A stretch of 60,893 nucleotides of DNA from Phoronis australis (Eukaryota; Phoronida; Phoronidae): the NCBI GenBank assembly GCA_002633005.1, contig NMRA01000061.1, positions 867,652-928,544 on the forward strand, in the 5' to 3' direction. The number at the start of each line of letters is the position of its first letter. Positions within the stretch are counted from its first letter, which is position 1. Of the stretch, positions 20,076 to 33,049 are shown in pieces. The position numbers and the translations under genes were made by a program. The notes below the pieces were generated by a model. That model was not told the DNA's origin and ran no database searches. It was given only the letters and a program-made list of their open reading frames with translations.

Positions 20076-22393
20076 AGTATCCATGTAGATCGTAATCATC
20101 AGTGTTACTGTATTCTTGTTGTGCACCTTATGATATGTCTATTGCTATGAAGTAATGTTGCAAGTGAGTTTGATTCCATGATATTTTCTGTGAAATTACT
20201 TCTCACGCCAAGTGTCCCTTGAACTGTCATTTCCAGGTTATTTGTATACATTAATATACAGTACAAGCCAAACGTATCCTGACAAAATAACCCGGAATTC
20301 CTTGCCATGACAGCTGGGGCAAAAGTAGTCAAAGTGGTCTTCCTTAGTGACTGAAAATGAAGGGAAACACGAAAGTTAGTATTGTGGCTAAGACATTCTG
20401 TAATTAGCTGTGGTAATACTTATTACCAGTCACTTTTGGATTAACAGGACAAGCCATCAAGTGGGGCAAAGGTTTATATTGTCTGACTACTTTAGCCTTG
20501 TTCTGTGTGACTGTTTGCAAGCATGCGTTTGCAAGCATGCGTGTGTAGGCCCATTATGCTGTCATCCTGTTCTTCTTGTCTGACATCTGCTGCTGCATCT
20601 CCAAATCCTTGGTGAATGTGAATTGTGAGTTTTGGGATGTATTTGACTATCACTGGGCCCCTAGTGGCAACTTTACTTTTCCATGTTAGCCTCTTTATCT
20701 AGCAAGTTCCATGACTGATTTTCAGCAAATTTCGCAAATAAGTTTCAGTTATGGAGACAACCACGTATTCCTGCTTCCTGGCGTACCTATGTAATCTGTA
20801 CTGAAATGTTGCCATTGAGATGAGCACGACTGACACTGATTGTTGATTGGACGATCTCCTATGGTGCCCTTTAATGGCAGTGCTGTAGGGGTAAAATTAA
20901 AGGTAAGTTGGCGCCCAAAGCCCACCGTATCACCTTGAGAACTGAACGTAACTTATGGTGCGTAGGCACTACGTTCAAATGCCAAAAGGTGGTTGGTTGC
21001 TCCTGCCTGGGCCCACTCGCCACTACAACACTGCTTAATGGCAATTTAGGTTTTCTTTATGTATGCCTCTATATCTACCAAGTTTCTGGGTGTATTTTCG
21101 TACAATATGGTAAATTTGTTTCTGTTGAGAAAATGAGAACAAACTGCTATTTTCGGCTGGATTTAAAATATTCTGTGCCAATAAAGATTATTATTTCTGG
21201 CAGCAGCTTGGCTGTCCTTGACATTGCTGGAGGATAGTTCTGAAATTTTGCTAAAGTGTTCCTATTGAGATGATCACGACTGACAGGTTTTCTGATGGGT
21301 GCAATCACCGAGGCACCCGGAGTGGCGATTTGTTTGTTTACAAAGTTCTGTTGATGAATGTGGGTGCAATTTGATGTATGTGTTACACTATTGAGGAGAG
21401 TATGCCCGGCATAAATTTTAGGACATGTCTGAGTGCTGTGGCGTCCTTTAGCGGTTCTGTATCAACAAAGTATCTTGATGTGTGGAATTTGGCAAGAATG
21501 TGACAGCGATTGTCTTGTTTCAGACGAATATAACGTATGCTGCGCTACCTAGAGGTTTTTTATTTATGTATTACATGTTATTAACATCCCTGGAAGCATA
21601 CTGCCAGAGATGCAATCTTGGGCACTTTCCGTTTTTCCTGTTTTTGTATGATGTTGTCAAAGCATTGCAGTGTGATGTACATGTAGACTATGGTTTCATT
21701 TTTACTTCTTTTCATCAAAGATCTCGATACCCAAAACACACATATGCACTATAATCAATTTACAGGTGGGAAACTAAAATGTCCTATCCATAGATCGATG
21801 TCAATCATGACCAAAGGCTGCGTTGTATAAATTTCCTGTGTAACAAATACTGCATTGATGTGTTTTTGTATGTGTTGCAAGTCAAAGCTTCCATGAGTAT
21901 TAGATAATAAATCACTTAAGTTCACCGATGCCTTGCGTAAAATAATTTGACATTTTCGTAGTATGTCTGTATTTTAAATTCATAGCACCACTGCAATTGC
22001 CCCTTTTGAAATTCTGGACCTGCTAGTGGTTTGCATCTGATGCCAAGATTAACCAATGACAATCCTAGCCCTATGTAGTACATCTCGAATTCATGTTGTG
22101 TTAGGGATGTTGTATCATCACGGTTGGAATCTTCTGGTCCATTCTCACCTGAACCTGCAATGCTTCATCGAATCTACGCATCAGTCCTTTGCTATCGTCA
22201 TCACTAAAATGGAAGTCCCGGTCATAATTGTAAATACAACTGGCTGAAGCGTTGCTTCAAGAACTGTTGAGTGGGGGTTGGCGAAAACACTCTTATAGGA
22301 ATGGCAATAGCCAATATAGGTTTTCCGTGCATTGCATGATTAGCCAAAAATGCAGGATTTCTCAAAGTCACACGCTTGGGCGTGCCCTAAAAT
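20076..22393. other. No recognisable gene
   Basis: AT-rich sequence. The phrase CACGACTGACA near an A/T-rich GAGATGA occurs at about 20818-20836 and again at 21268-21286, hinting at an old local duplication. I see no protein or terminal repeat. Confidence 0.35.
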
Positions 22394-22553
22394 CAGGGGT
22401 GTATTTAGGGGGACAAGGGGACCGTGGCCCCCCTAAAACTCCACCAGATACCATTTGGCAATTCGGGTGCGAATCGCTGACTAGCAAACGTGCACAACCA
22501 GGGGGCTCGTGGGTTTAATAAACAATGCATAGGCCTGAACAAACCCAGTTTCC
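22394..22553 (+). mobile_element. hAT-like terminal fragment
   Basis: CAGGGGTGTATTTAGGGGG starts at 22394 and forms a terminal hairpin with GGCCCCCCTAAA at about 22427-22437. CAGGGG-starting ends with an adjacent G-rich/C-rich hairpin are usual for hAT-type elements. It stops at the ambiguous base 22554, so the remainder may be missing from the assembly. Confidence 0.5.
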
Positions 22554-22554
22554 N
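22554..22554. other. Ambiguous base (n)
   Basis: A single n in the given sequence. A similar n at 28087 lies exactly at a duplication junction, so either may mark a join. Confidence 0.9.
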
Positions 22555-23843
22555 AACATCGATGAGCTAAAAACTACAAACATTGGTATTGATATACTGG
22601 GTGATTTACAATCGCTGATCAAAGTTAACAATATCACTTCACGTGGATTATTCTTTTGATATACAACTAAGCTAGATTGAAACATCTATGAACAATGCAC
22701 AATGACTAAATTAGACATCGCTTATGGCCCAGTGCATGCCGAACTACTTTACTCCAGGAGTAGTACACTAACCAGAAAATTGCTATTCGAGGAAATGCGC
22801 CAGTTTTGATTGTTACCTTGAAGTTGTAATGGAACATCTGTGAAGACAACTAAGATGGCTAGCTTTGTAGACAACGAGAGAGTGTAAGCAGTGGATGAGG
22901 TTGGTCGGTGGGCAAGAGCTGTGATTTCATTTTTATGGACTGAGGAAAAGGTAGAATTGTTATGTAGTTACTGCAACCAAAATTTCCAGAAGTTCCAAAT
23001 TTTCAGTTTAGCTATCAACATATTTGCACATTTGTATATAATATTTTATGATTTGAGTTCTAATTAAGATTGAACTCGAAGTAATGGCACGTGGAGTTTT
23101 GTTTGCTGTGACATGTTTGGTGTAGCAGTAATCAGGAAAATTCAGGGATGGGTTCACAATTAACTGACCTCTAAGTTGTTTTGATGCTTCGGTTAAACAC
23201 AAAATAAAAAGATAGCAACCCTAACCAGTAAGATAAAAACAAGTGGACAGGAGTATTAAAATAAAGTAATGAAAACAGGTATGATACATATTTAAAGCCA
23301 ACATTCCTTTGGGAAGTTGCCCTTTGTCAAGATCAACTCAAATTAAGTTATGGGTCTTTTTATAATATTTAAAATGTACTTTTAAGTTAAAACTGCTCTC
23401 CATATTGCAGACTTTAACTCTGTGCAAATGCCAGAGAAAAACAATTTGGGTGTAATAACGACCGCCATTGTTAAGAAAGTGGTGCTAGCTATTACCTTTT
23501 CACTAACTCAGATCTACATCAATACAAAGGGCGTGCTGAATAGGGATCGTAAAAGTTGTCTGGTTCCTAGGGACTCAGAGTGGTGACCAGTGTAAGCGAG
23601 AAATTCTCCACATTAGCTACTGCCGATAAAAATTTTCTGAGTCCCCGTTTTGCGAGTGCTTTTGCGGAAATTTCCGGAAAACTTTCTCTACAATGAGCAT
23701 ATACATAGCTAGTAATTTGGCATTTTGGAGTAGAGAATACGGATATTTTTCGGAAAAGTACATGTATTCATGAACGTCACCTTACACGTATTTTAAAAGA
23801 TAACGTGAAGGTGACACACGAATTCTGTATTGGTGTTAAATTG
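22555..23843. other. No recognisable gene; downstream flank of the receptor gene
   Basis: No domain, terminal repeat or RNA gene seen. Confidence 0.35.
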
Positions 23844-23849
23844 TTTATT
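23844..23849 (-). terminator. Poly(A) signal AATAAA of the receptor-like gene
   Basis: AATAAA on the minus strand, about 220 nt downstream of the stop codon at 24070-24072. It is a sensible end for the 3' UTR. Confidence 0.6.
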
Positions 23850-24069
23850 AAGTCTGCTAATAGGCCTATATTTGATATGTAGACGACCATACTTTTTCAG
23901 TCATCAAAACCACAGCTGTACATCACGGCACCATTACTTCTTGAAGTCACTGTACTTTCCTTGACTTTGCTGAATCTTCTTGCCTCGGCTATTTCTTTCT
24001 AACATTTTTTGTTGTTTGAACGTCGTCTTCAATATGCCAGCAGGTTTGTCCTACCCTACCGTCCATGTC

Positions 24070-24287
24070 CTACACTTCATCCTCATTTGTGCGTCTTCCC
24101 TTATTGTTTAAGTCACCCACTTCGACCAAATTGTTCTCTTTACTTTCTGCGTCTATTTCTTTCTGCTGGGCACCTTCTAGTAACACCGGCTGCCTATTCT
24201 TCTTCTTCACCAAGACGCAAATGATGATAGAGGCAATCAGTGTGCCCAACAGAGTCCCAACAATTCCAAAGATGACGCCCATCTTGC
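24070..24287 (-). CDS. Receptor last exon: transmembrane helix and cytoplasmic tail
   Basis: Acceptor TTTGTAG precedes 24287. The exon enters in phase 1, which joins with the G left by the exon at 24851-24997 to give Gly. It encodes KMGVIFGIVGTLLGTLIAS followed by IIICVLV, a single hydrophobic helix of about 23 residues with a GxxxG-like small-residue face. A stop-transfer KKKN and a roughly 47-residue polar tail, rich in Glu, Asn and Gln, end at TAG. The topology is type I. The tail has no NPxY endocytosis motif, unlike most LDL-receptor relatives. It ends EDEV, whose last three residues would fit a class III PDZ ligand (weak inference). Confidence 0.85.
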
Positions 24288-24850
24288 CTACAAATCCATG
24301 ACTGCTTGTAAATTTTACTTTAATCACAAAAAGTCGTTAAAATTGACAGAATACTGTTGAATGTCTTATACACATTTGTCACTATTCTTAAATGAATTGA
24401 GGATGCCTCAAACCTTATTCTTAAAACTTGGAATTTTAGAGTTGCCTAAACCTTACAAACTCTGAAGTGTTTTCTTGAATTGCTGATGGTCACAATGTTC
24501 TTGCTGATAATAGAATGCTACCCGCGCAGACATAATGTCAACGATTTCTTGAAGTAAAAGGCCTGATTCCAGTGTCCTTCAAGCCAACACGACCAGGTCT
24601 AAATGCAATTTTATGTTTATGAATAGGTAAAGTTACTGCTCTTGGAATGAGGGAATGTTTTGGCTGAGAAGGGATAAAGTCGGACACTTGCAATGAACTT
24701 GCAAAAGTACGAATTTAGTTAATTCATAGACTTCTAGAAGTTTTCCCCAAGAAAATTAAATCCCTAGCATTCGTATTTTCGACCGTAAAGCCGATAAAAA
24801 TCTCTTGGTGTTTTGAATATCGTTAGGCTAATTACAAAGACAGAACCTAC

Positions 24851-24997
24851 CGTCGTCGAATGTGTCTTTTAGAGAACTGATGCTCTGTGTCACAGATCCG
24901 TCAGTGGAGCTTACATACACTGCAGCTGCGGCAGGGGTTGTAATCGAGCTTGACTTTGCGGCAACTACTAAGCGCCTGGTAGAGCTGGTGGGTAGAC
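24851..24997 (-). CDS. Receptor stalk exon 8 (Ser/Thr module)
   Basis: 147 bp, acceptor ACAG and donor G|GTAGGT, phase 1-1. It encodes LPTSSTRRLVVAAKSSS, then ITTPAAAAVYVSSTDGS and ISSLKDTFDDG. This is the most diverged module and lies 12.3 kb from the other seven. The intron before it has been expanded by transposable elements. Its downstream intron also retains the intron sequence typical of the array (around 24780-24850). Confidence 0.85.
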
Positions 24998-25757
24998 CTG
25001 TGTTAGTGAAAGTTTTATAAACGATTAGATGATGCTTAGAAGGCAACTGTCCACGTATGTGTTGATTTTTTTTATGCTATAGCAGCCACATCTACCAACT
25101 AGATTTACATGTTGCCCTAATTAACATAAACAAGAAACCAGTGAAACCCTGTTACTTGGTCTGGACTTGAATAGTTGCATAAAAAAAGTTTGTTAACTAA
25201 GGTAGTATTTTGTTAGTTTCTAGGATAAACACAATGCATCGACTTGTCAGTGGTTTTGCTAATACAAGTAAACTAGTCCATCACACTACAGAAAACTATC
25301 ACGGATTTTGGACAACCTTGACAGTTTACTTGAACATTCAACACAGGAAAATTCAAAATTCTTTAATTTAAGTGGAGATATTGTTGCGCCAAGCCTCGAA
25401 TTCGGTTTGTGATGTGACAGAAAGTTGTCGCTATTTTGGGCAGTGTTTAGAACATTCAAAGCAGGTTCCAGTCGAACATAAATGAGTATTTTGTAGTGGT
25501 AAGAGAAAAACTAGATGCTCATCTGAAGAAGGTGTTTTGTGACTCATCCGCTCGACTGGATGACAACCAAGGATCAACCGGAAGTGGCTTTTGAAATGGG
25601 GGAGATACAGCTATCTGAAGGGTAGGTAGTGGTTAGAAAGGCATGTACGAACTCAGCACCGAGTCCTTCAGGATTGTCCCACAACGTCTAAAAGCAGTGG
25701 CCACTCTTGTTGGTCATTCGAATGGAAAACTGTTCACATTCATTACAGTTTTACAAT

Positions 25758-25949
25758 GGAATGACCAACAGGATTCTTGGCATCAGAGTTAAAGCACAAT
25801 GTAAAGACACACACAGTGCTGTTCTCTACCATTCATTGACAACTGGTCACACTATTGATTAGTCTGGTGTTCGGATCTTAGACAAGGATAATGCCACCTT
25901 CAGGCTCCTCATAAAGGAGGCTATGCATATATACAAAATTGGTTTTTGA
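25758..25949 (+). pseudogene. Penelope-like GIY-YIG endonuclease relic, copy 1
   Basis: One frame reads MTNRILGIRVKAQCKDTHSA, then HSLTTGHTID, a TAG at 25860-25862, then SGVRILDKDNATFRLLIKEA and MHIYKIG. These are the helix with HSLTTGHxI and the IKEA(I/M)HI catalytic-Glu segment of a second PLE lineage, different from the one at 14249. A short 3' motif AAACCGAAACGTCGG follows at 26086-26100, as in PLE tails. Confidence 0.7.
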
Positions 25950-26204
25950 GTTCCAACTGTTTTGATTTCTGGTCTCTCCCCTCACAATGCATTTTGAAGT
26001 CTACCTGTACAGTCCGTTCTCCACCTGTGTCGCCTGATTGAATAATGTGAACTTGTACATGTACCTGGAGAATGATTATAGTGAATAAACCGAAACGTCG
26101 GGTCAGTATGTCTTTGTTTAATTACGCGCTAATTTCGTGTTCATGTTTTGCATAATTACCAGCGCTAATTACACCCATAGTTGCGGGAATGAATTATTAT
26201 TCAA

Positions 26205-26535
26205 TCGTTGGAACAGGTCTGTGACTTAGTATGCAATTGTCTGAAAATGGACTGGTATGTATACCGCATTGATGATTTGGACCATTTATTCCGATTAATT
26301 TCCCGGGACGGCAGCTTTTGCCTTTCGTCAGTGCTGGTCTCAGCCCGCGCACCAGGTCATCAGCTGCAAGTCCGAGTCCCGCAAACTAATTTCTGTCAAA
26401 AGAATTTTGCCACATTTTGTGAAATTTTTCAATAAAAATTGTCTCTGTTTTGGTTTTAGTTAGAGGCCGCTGTCGATTATTTTATATCCGATTGCAGGAA
26501 GGTAACAGACACTGCTGTAGTTGCACTGTCGGCGT
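26205..26535. repeat. Interspersed repeat module (also at 28781-29111 and, diverged, at 36020-36360)
   Basis: Shares CCGAGTCC(C/G)..AAA, TTCTGTCAAAA, CTGTCGA(T/C)TATTTTAT, GATTGCAGG/GTTTGCAGG and GGTAACAGACACTGCT with 36020-36360 in the same orientation. The family is unknown. Confidence 0.6.
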
Positions 26536-28087
26536 TCTTAAAGTCCTTATCATAAATGCCAATGTGGCTCGTGTATCCGGAAATACTAATAAATAAAACC
26601 TTGTTTTCGATACCCTTCTGTTATATTCGTTTCGCCTTTTGTGCCACAAGAGTTTTTATACCTGTATTTGACCCTTCTCTGTGAGCAGATAATTACCGGC
26701 TGTCATCGGTTATTTCCGTACCTACATTTCCTGCTCGTCAGTTCGGGAACTTGTCCTGAATGCCGCCATTTTTTTCTTGTAATTGAATATGCTATAGCTT
26801 GCTCGAAAAGTCTTCATTATTTTGATTTATTAGTAATATCTCGTGATTAGCTTGTTTATGTGTCGTTTTATAGTTCGCAGTTAACTTTTTTTCTGAAATG
26901 CAACGCGTACTTATATTCATTATGTTAAAATAGCATTGGTGTATAGCTGCTGTTATGTAGGGCGGTCGAACCTACGAACCAATATGAGTCGAATCAATTT
27001 TTTTTGTTTTGAATTTTTTTGTTTTGAAAAAAATACTATGCTATCATTGGAAAGATAATGCATCATACTCAGTAAAAATCGAAAAAGTATCAAAATCGGG
27101 GCAAGCAGTGCAAAGTTATTGCAATTTTTGTGGCGAAACTTGGGTCACTTTGTTTGAATCGGGTCGGCCATCTTGGACGACAGCGGGATAAGTTAATAGT
27201 TTAAATCTGTGTAAATTGTTTTCGCCAACAATTTACATGTACGGTGCAATTTGGTGAGACATATCGTTACTTACTAATCTGCACGATTCAACAGTTTTCA
27301 CCAAATTTCAGCCTCGCAGTTGTTACTTATTAAGTGACAAATGCGCTCACAATTCCCGTTGGACTTCGTCTCATTTCTGGCGGCACCGACAACATGGGGA
27401 CTTTTGCTGAACTGAAAGGCATGTTCAAGCGGTTACTTTGTAATTTGTGAAGTTTTAACGCTGATACATTTTGGCAAACGTTGCTACAAAAAAGGAACTT
27501 TGTTCAATTGTCATGTTTTGTGCGAAATATATAAGGTATATTCGAATTATTTTACTGTGAATTTCCCATTCAGGTGATCATACACTAAGCTAACAAAATA
27601 GTTGAAATAATTTTGAAGTGTTTTTTGACTGCCAACTGCTGCTGAAGGCTTGATTAGGTGTTACAAAAGGATTCGTATTTTTCTAAATGTTAAGTCTAAA
27701 TTGCTTTGAAGTCATGTTCTGTAACATGTTGCTTCAATTCAACAATATGAAGAATCTTAATTAGAAAAATAGGCTATCTTGGATTTTTAAGTTTCAGGCC
27801 TTCAATACTTGTTCCTTGCAACTCCATATTTTTTAAATCATGCTTGTCAAATGCTGGTGTAGGAAACACTATTCGGTCACCATGGTAATAGTTACATGCA
27901 TGTCCACTTTCACATCATAAAAACTTGTGCTGTTGGATAGTGTTTGTAATGCTTAAATGTTATGAATCGCTGTGCGTTCTAAGTACCTTACTCATTATGG
28001 AAAAAGGTTGAATCATTTTGGCTTACATAGCGTTCCTATACTCAGATTATTTCATTTCAGTTTTGATTTGACTAATGTACAGTAGAN

Positions 28088-30662
28088 TCATCTGAAGAAG
28101 ATATGTTTTGTGACTCATCCGCCCGACTGGATGACAACCAAGGATCAACCGGAAGTGGCTTTTGAAATGGGGGAGATACAGCTATCTGAAGGGCAGGCAG
28201 TGGTTAGAAAGGTATGTACGAACTCAGCACCGAGTCCTTCAGGATTGCCCCACAACGTTTAAAAGCTGTGCCCACTCTTGTTGGTCATTCATTACAGTTT
28301 TACAATGGAATGACCAACAGGATTCTTGGCATCAGAGTTAAAGCACACTGAAAAGACACACACAGTGCTGTTCTCTACCATTCATTGACAACTGGTCACA
28401 CTATTGATTAGTCTGGTGTTCGGATCTTAGACAAGGATAATGCCACCTTCAGGCTCCTCATAAAGGAGGCTATGCATATACAAAATTGGTTTTTGAGTTC
28501 CAACTGTTTTGATTTCCGGTCTCTCCCCTCACAATGCATTTTGAAGTCTAGCTGTACAGTCCGTTCTCCACCTGTGTCGCCTGATTGAATAATGTGAACT
28601 TGTACATGTACCTGGAGAATGATTATAGTGAATAAACCGAAACGTCGGGTCAGTATGTCTTTGTTTACTTACGCGCTAATTTTAAAGTTCGTGTTCATGT
28701 TTTGCATAATTACCAGCGCTAATTACACCCAATAAAACACGATTAGCCTATTCGCCATAGTTGCGGGAATTATTATTCAATCGTTGGAACAGGTCTGTGA
28801 CTTAGTATGCAATTGTCTGAAAATGGCCTGGTATGTATACCGCATTGATGGTTTGGACCACTTATTCCGATTAAATATCCGGGACGGCAGTTTTTGCCTT
28901 TCGTCAGTGCTGGTCTCAGTCCGCGCACCGGGTCATCAGCTGCAAGTCCGAGTCCCGCAAACTAATTTCTGTCAAAAGAATTTTGCCACATTTTGTGAAA
29001 ATTTTCAATAAAAATTATCTCTGTTTTGGTTGTGGTTAGAGTCCGCTGTCGATTATTTTATACCCGATTGCAGGAAGGTAACAGACACTGCTGTAGTTGC
29101 ACTGTCGGCGTTCTTAAAGTCCTTATCATAAATGCCAATGTGGCTCCTGTATCCGGAAATACTAATAAATAAAACCTTGTTTTCGATACCCTTCTGTTAT
29201 ATTCGTTTCCCCTTTTGTGCCACAAGAGTTTTTATACCTGTATTTGACCCTTCTCTGTGAGCAGATAATTACCGGCTGTCATCGGTTATTTCCGTACCTA
29301 CATTTCCTGCTCGTCAGTTCGGGAACTTGTCCTGAATGCCGCCATTTTTTTCTTGTAATTGAATATGCTATAGCTTGCTCGAAAAGTCTTCATTATTTTG
29401 ATTTATTAGTAATATCTCGTGATTAGCTTGTTTATGTGTCGTTTTATAGTTCGCAGTTAACTTTTTTTCTGAAATGCAACGCGTACTTATATTCATTATG
29501 TTAAAATAGCATTGGTGTATAGCTGCTGTTATGTAGGGCGGTCGAACCTACGAACCAATATGAGTCGAATCAATTTTTTTTGTTTTGAATTTTTTTGTTT
29601 TGAAAAAAATACTATGCTATCATTGGAAAGATAATGCATCATACTCAGTAAAAATCGAAAAAGTATCAAAATCGGGGCAAGCAGTGCAAAGTTATTGCAA
29701 TTTTTGTGGCGAAACTTGGGTCACTTTGTTTGAATCGGGTCGGCCATCTTGGACGACAGCGGGATAAGTTAATAGTTTAAATCTGTGTAAATTGTTTTCG
29801 CCAACAATTTACATGTACGGTGCAATTTGGTGAGACATATCGTTACTTACTAATCTGCACGATTCAACAGTTTTCACCAAATTTCAGCCTCGCAGTTGTT
29901 ACTTATTAAGTGACAAATGCGCTCACAATTCCCGTTGGACTTCGTCTCATTTCTGGCGGCACCGACAACATGGGGACTTTTGCTGAACTGAAAGGCATGT
30001 TCAAGCGGTTACTTTGTAATTTGTGAAGTTTTAACGCTGATACATTTTGGCAAACGTTGCTACAAAAAAGGAACTTTGTTCAATTGTCATGTTTTGTGCG
30101 AAATATATAAGGTATATTCGAATTATTTTACTGTGAATTTCCCATTCAGGTGATCATACACTAAGCTAACAAAATAGTTGAAATAATTTTGAAGTGTTTT
30201 TTGACTGCCAACTGCTGCTGAAGGCTTGATTAGGTGTTACAAAAGGATTCGTATTTTTCTAAATGTTAAGTCTAAATTGCTTTGAAGTCATGTTCTGTAA
30301 CATGTTGCTTCAATTCAACAATATGAAGAATCTTAATTAGAAAAATAGGCTATCTTGGATTTTTAAGTTTCAGGCCTTCAATACTTGTTCCTTGCAACTC
30401 CATATTTTTTAAATCATGCTTGTCAAATGCTGGTGTAGGAAACACTATTCGGTCACCATGGTAATAGTTACATGCATGTCCACTTTCACATCATAAAAAC
30501 TTGTGCTGTTGGATAGTGTTTGTAATGCTTAAATGTTATGAATCGCTGTGCGTTCTAAGTACCTTACTCATTATGGAAAAAGGTTGAATCATTTTGGCTT
30601 ACATAGCGTTCCTATACTCAGATTATTTCATTTCAGTTTTGATTTGACTAATGTACAGTAGA
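28088..30662. repeat. 2.57-kb direct duplication, right copy
   Basis: Second copy of 25519-28086, offset 2569-2576 bp. The single n at 28087 is exactly at the junction. The identical 69- and 60-codon frames in both copies reflect the duplication and are not evidence of coding. Confidence 0.95.
28307..28498 (+). pseudogene. Penelope-like GIY-YIG endonuclease relic, copy 2 (in duplication)
   Basis: Duplicate of 25758-25949 with the same TAG plus an additional TGA where copy 1 has TGT. The same PLE-type tail motif follows near 28637. Confidence 0.7.
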
Positions 30663-31106
30663 TATAAATGTCAACTACCTTGAAAGTTTTTAAGTAGTAA
30701 TAAATACAATTAATACAAATTAATGCTTATGGAGACTCTGTGAAGGATCTGAAATCAACTATAAAGCTCCGACTGAAAGCACTTGATTTTGATTTGAACT
30801 CTGGAATATCTAAATAATTAAATCATAATCGTTCTCTGATTTGTCCTTTCGTTTCAATGGTTGAGTGACCAAAGCATGATATAATTAGCTTGCCATAAAT
30901 AATATGTTCACTAGCATCTTAAGGCAACATTTCTTGATGCCTTGGGTTTACTATTATTTCAATAGACAATACATTAATTTTAAAAAAATCATACAGTTGA
31001 AAACCAAATTCACTGGAAGTTTTTCATTTTATGGGTTCTTGCATTGATATTGCTCAACTCAAATTACAATTATCAATGTGGTTCAGTTGTAAGGTCACTT
31101 CCTTCT
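30663..31106. other. AT-rich, no recognisable gene
   Basis: Unique-looking intronic sequence after the duplication. Nothing assignable. Confidence 0.35.
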
Positions 31107-31312
31107 AGGCAGCCAGCAGAGGCGATGGAACTCCTATAAGGGCTCCATACGCCGGAAGCTCTTCGGCGAATTATGCATCGCACTGACTAAAACATCCACA
31201 GTCACGTTGTTCTAAACACCTTCGTTCATAGAGGGACACCTTAGGAGGTTATCGATGTCTTTAATTCTTTCCAACTCGAACAAATACTCCCGTTATTAAA
31301 CTTTTTCTCCGA
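31107..31312. repeat. Inverted repeat, left member (partner 34945-35160)
   Basis: Its reverse complement reads TTTGTTCGAGTTGGAAAGAA, later TTCATAGAGGG as an inverted counterpart, and a TATGGAGCCC(T/C)TATAGGAG stretch, all found at 34945-35160 in forward orientation at about 75% identity. The members are 3.6 kb apart and opposite, so they may be arms of one old element or two separate insertions. Confidence 0.65.
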
Positions 31313-31944
31313 GCAGTTCCTTATTCTGTTCCCAAAATCGCGAACTCACCATCTTTACACTGCCCACGTTCCAATTTTTACCGCGCCTGCTAGGTGATTT
31401 GACGTCATGACCTCAATCTTTTAAATAGACCGAAGGTGAGAAATTGCGGTCTTGTCAATCAAATGTTTGTTTCCAAAATGCCACGGCAATGTCTTAGGCC
31501 GACATTACTTGACTGTAATTGGCATTACTTGAAACTGATTGTATTTAATGAATTAGTGTTTATATTTGATAAAAATAAATGCTGTTGATATGACATTTAA
31601 TCGTCTTTGTGCATTTTAATGTTTAAAAGTTTTTTAAGTTAGGGTTCGGATGATTCGTTTCTGAAGTTCATTTGCACCAGGTATCGGACAAATTTCTAGT
31701 TTTATAGATTTTATTCTTATCTATTATTACTAAATGTGTCTGTTCAGTGTTTTGCTCAAAACATGATCTATCTGCCAGTTGATAAATTTAAGTATGATCT
31801 CGCACGAAATCAACTCAACCATTTCATAGAGTGGTCTGTAACTACGAAGTCTGTCACGGTTCTTGCAGACCAACGATAACACGTGATACTGGCTTACAAA
31901 TTAAGATAAATATACAAGTTCAAACAATTCAGTTCAGTAGTAAC

Positions 31945-32260
31945 ATGGACGGTGAGAGACGTTGCATGAATTGCAACAAACCTTTCAAAAAGCCAAAAGG
32001 CCTCATAAAGACATTGAAATACGGAGGCGTAACCGTAGAGACGGCGTTGCGCGAAACTTACGTTTATTTGCATCCCCCGCTAAAGACAAAAAGTCGGTTT
32101 GTGAGAAAGCGCTGTGTTATACTTGTTCTTCTTGTCTCGGGGGAAATGTTCAAGCTCAAATAAAGCTTAAAGAGCAAAAGGAGATTTCGACATCCAGACT
32201 TCGGAACAAAACGTATCTCTATGAAAAGACAGAGGACTATAGAATGGAAGAAACAGCAAA
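31945..32260 (+). pseudogene. Cys-rich zinc-binding domain relic of a repeat-borne protein
   Basis: MDGERRCMNCNKPFKKPKGL opens a frame with one CxxC. After a shift, KKSVCEKALCYTCSSC supplies further CxxC pairs, followed by a Lys/Glu-rich helix IKLKEQKE. The CxxC ... CxxC plus coiled-coil design is common to short proteins carried by invertebrate repeats. I cannot name the family. The downstream part at 32515-32790 may be the rest. Confidence 0.4.
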
Positions 32261-32514
32261 GTTGTTGTTTTCTTTAAGCTTCATTACAAGTTTCGTGTTA
32301 AATTACAGTCCACTACACGAGTTCCAGTTGTGGTATTTGGCCTGCCGCGAATGAGAATGAGATCGTGATACCGAGTTTAGGTGAATAAACGCAAAATGTG
32401 GTATACTTTTATTGAAATGGGTCCCAAATTTCTGTGAATGGCAAAATGACAAACAAGCTGTTTCGCCATTTGTGAATGGCATTCGCGACATAAATATATA
32501 AGGTAAGCATCATG

Positions 32515-32790
32515 GACAAACCCAGGGGAGCTCGAAGGAGATCGCCCATTTGGCAAAGTGGACAAAAAGGTCCGCCTTTGAGAAACAAGAAGTTCGTGAA
32601 AACCGTGACAAAAGTCCCCCAGAAAGACGCAAACACAATTCAGATCTCTGAACGTGGTACCCCGTCTATTAAGTCCTCCCGATTTTTTGTCAGTAAAAGG
32701 TCCACATCGTCAAAAAGTCGAGTCTCCCTTGTTAAAGCCATCAACATTGAGCTCAAAATTAAAGTTATATGTCCAAATTCGTAACTTATC
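32515..32790 (+). pseudogene. Basic Pro/Ser-rich relic, related to 35215-35480
   Basis: Broken frames KQEVRENRDKSPPERRKHNS and VPRLLSPPDFLSVKGP. At DNA level it resembles 35215-35480 in the same orientation (shared CCCTATTTGG/CCCATTTGG, GACAAAAGTCC, CTCTGAACGT). Probably the C-terminal part of the protein at 31945-32260. Confidence 0.4.
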
Positions 32791-33049
32791 TTTCAATGTC
32801 TTCTGCGCAGTGCCACTTGCCTATTCTAAATGCCATCTAGTAATTTCAAATAACAACACCCACGGAAATAACGCGAGTGTATGCAAAAGTTGCAAGGAGA
32901 GATTTAGAAAATCGCAATGTACAAGTTGCCGTAAGGGGGGCTTTCTCCAACTAAGAAGGGCAAGGATACAATGCTCCAAACAAGCAAGAAGTAAAGGCCT
33001 TGCGAAAAGAAGCAACCATTGCAAATGAAGGCCTTGAATCAATGACCAA

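Larger units (their letters stand above)
25519..28086. repeat. 2.57-kb direct duplication, left copy
   Basis: Matches 28088-30662 over its whole length and both copies end in GTACAGTAGA. In the first ~1.1 kb the copies differ by substitutions and indels (a 22-bp and a ~27-bp indel, among others). From about 26640 to the end I find no difference. It lies in the intron between stalk exons 7 and 8. It contains a PLE endonuclease relic plus unassigned sequence. Confidence 0.95.

Noticed and set aside
24009-24301. Plus-strand frames opposite the TM exon.
   Set aside because: Shadows of the minus-strand last exon, which has a proper acceptor, TM helix, stop and poly(A) signal.
26641-29767. Identical 69- and 60-codon frames at 26641/29217 and 27009/29585.
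   Set aside because: The identity comes from the 2.57-kb duplication and not from coding constraint. No domain is seen.
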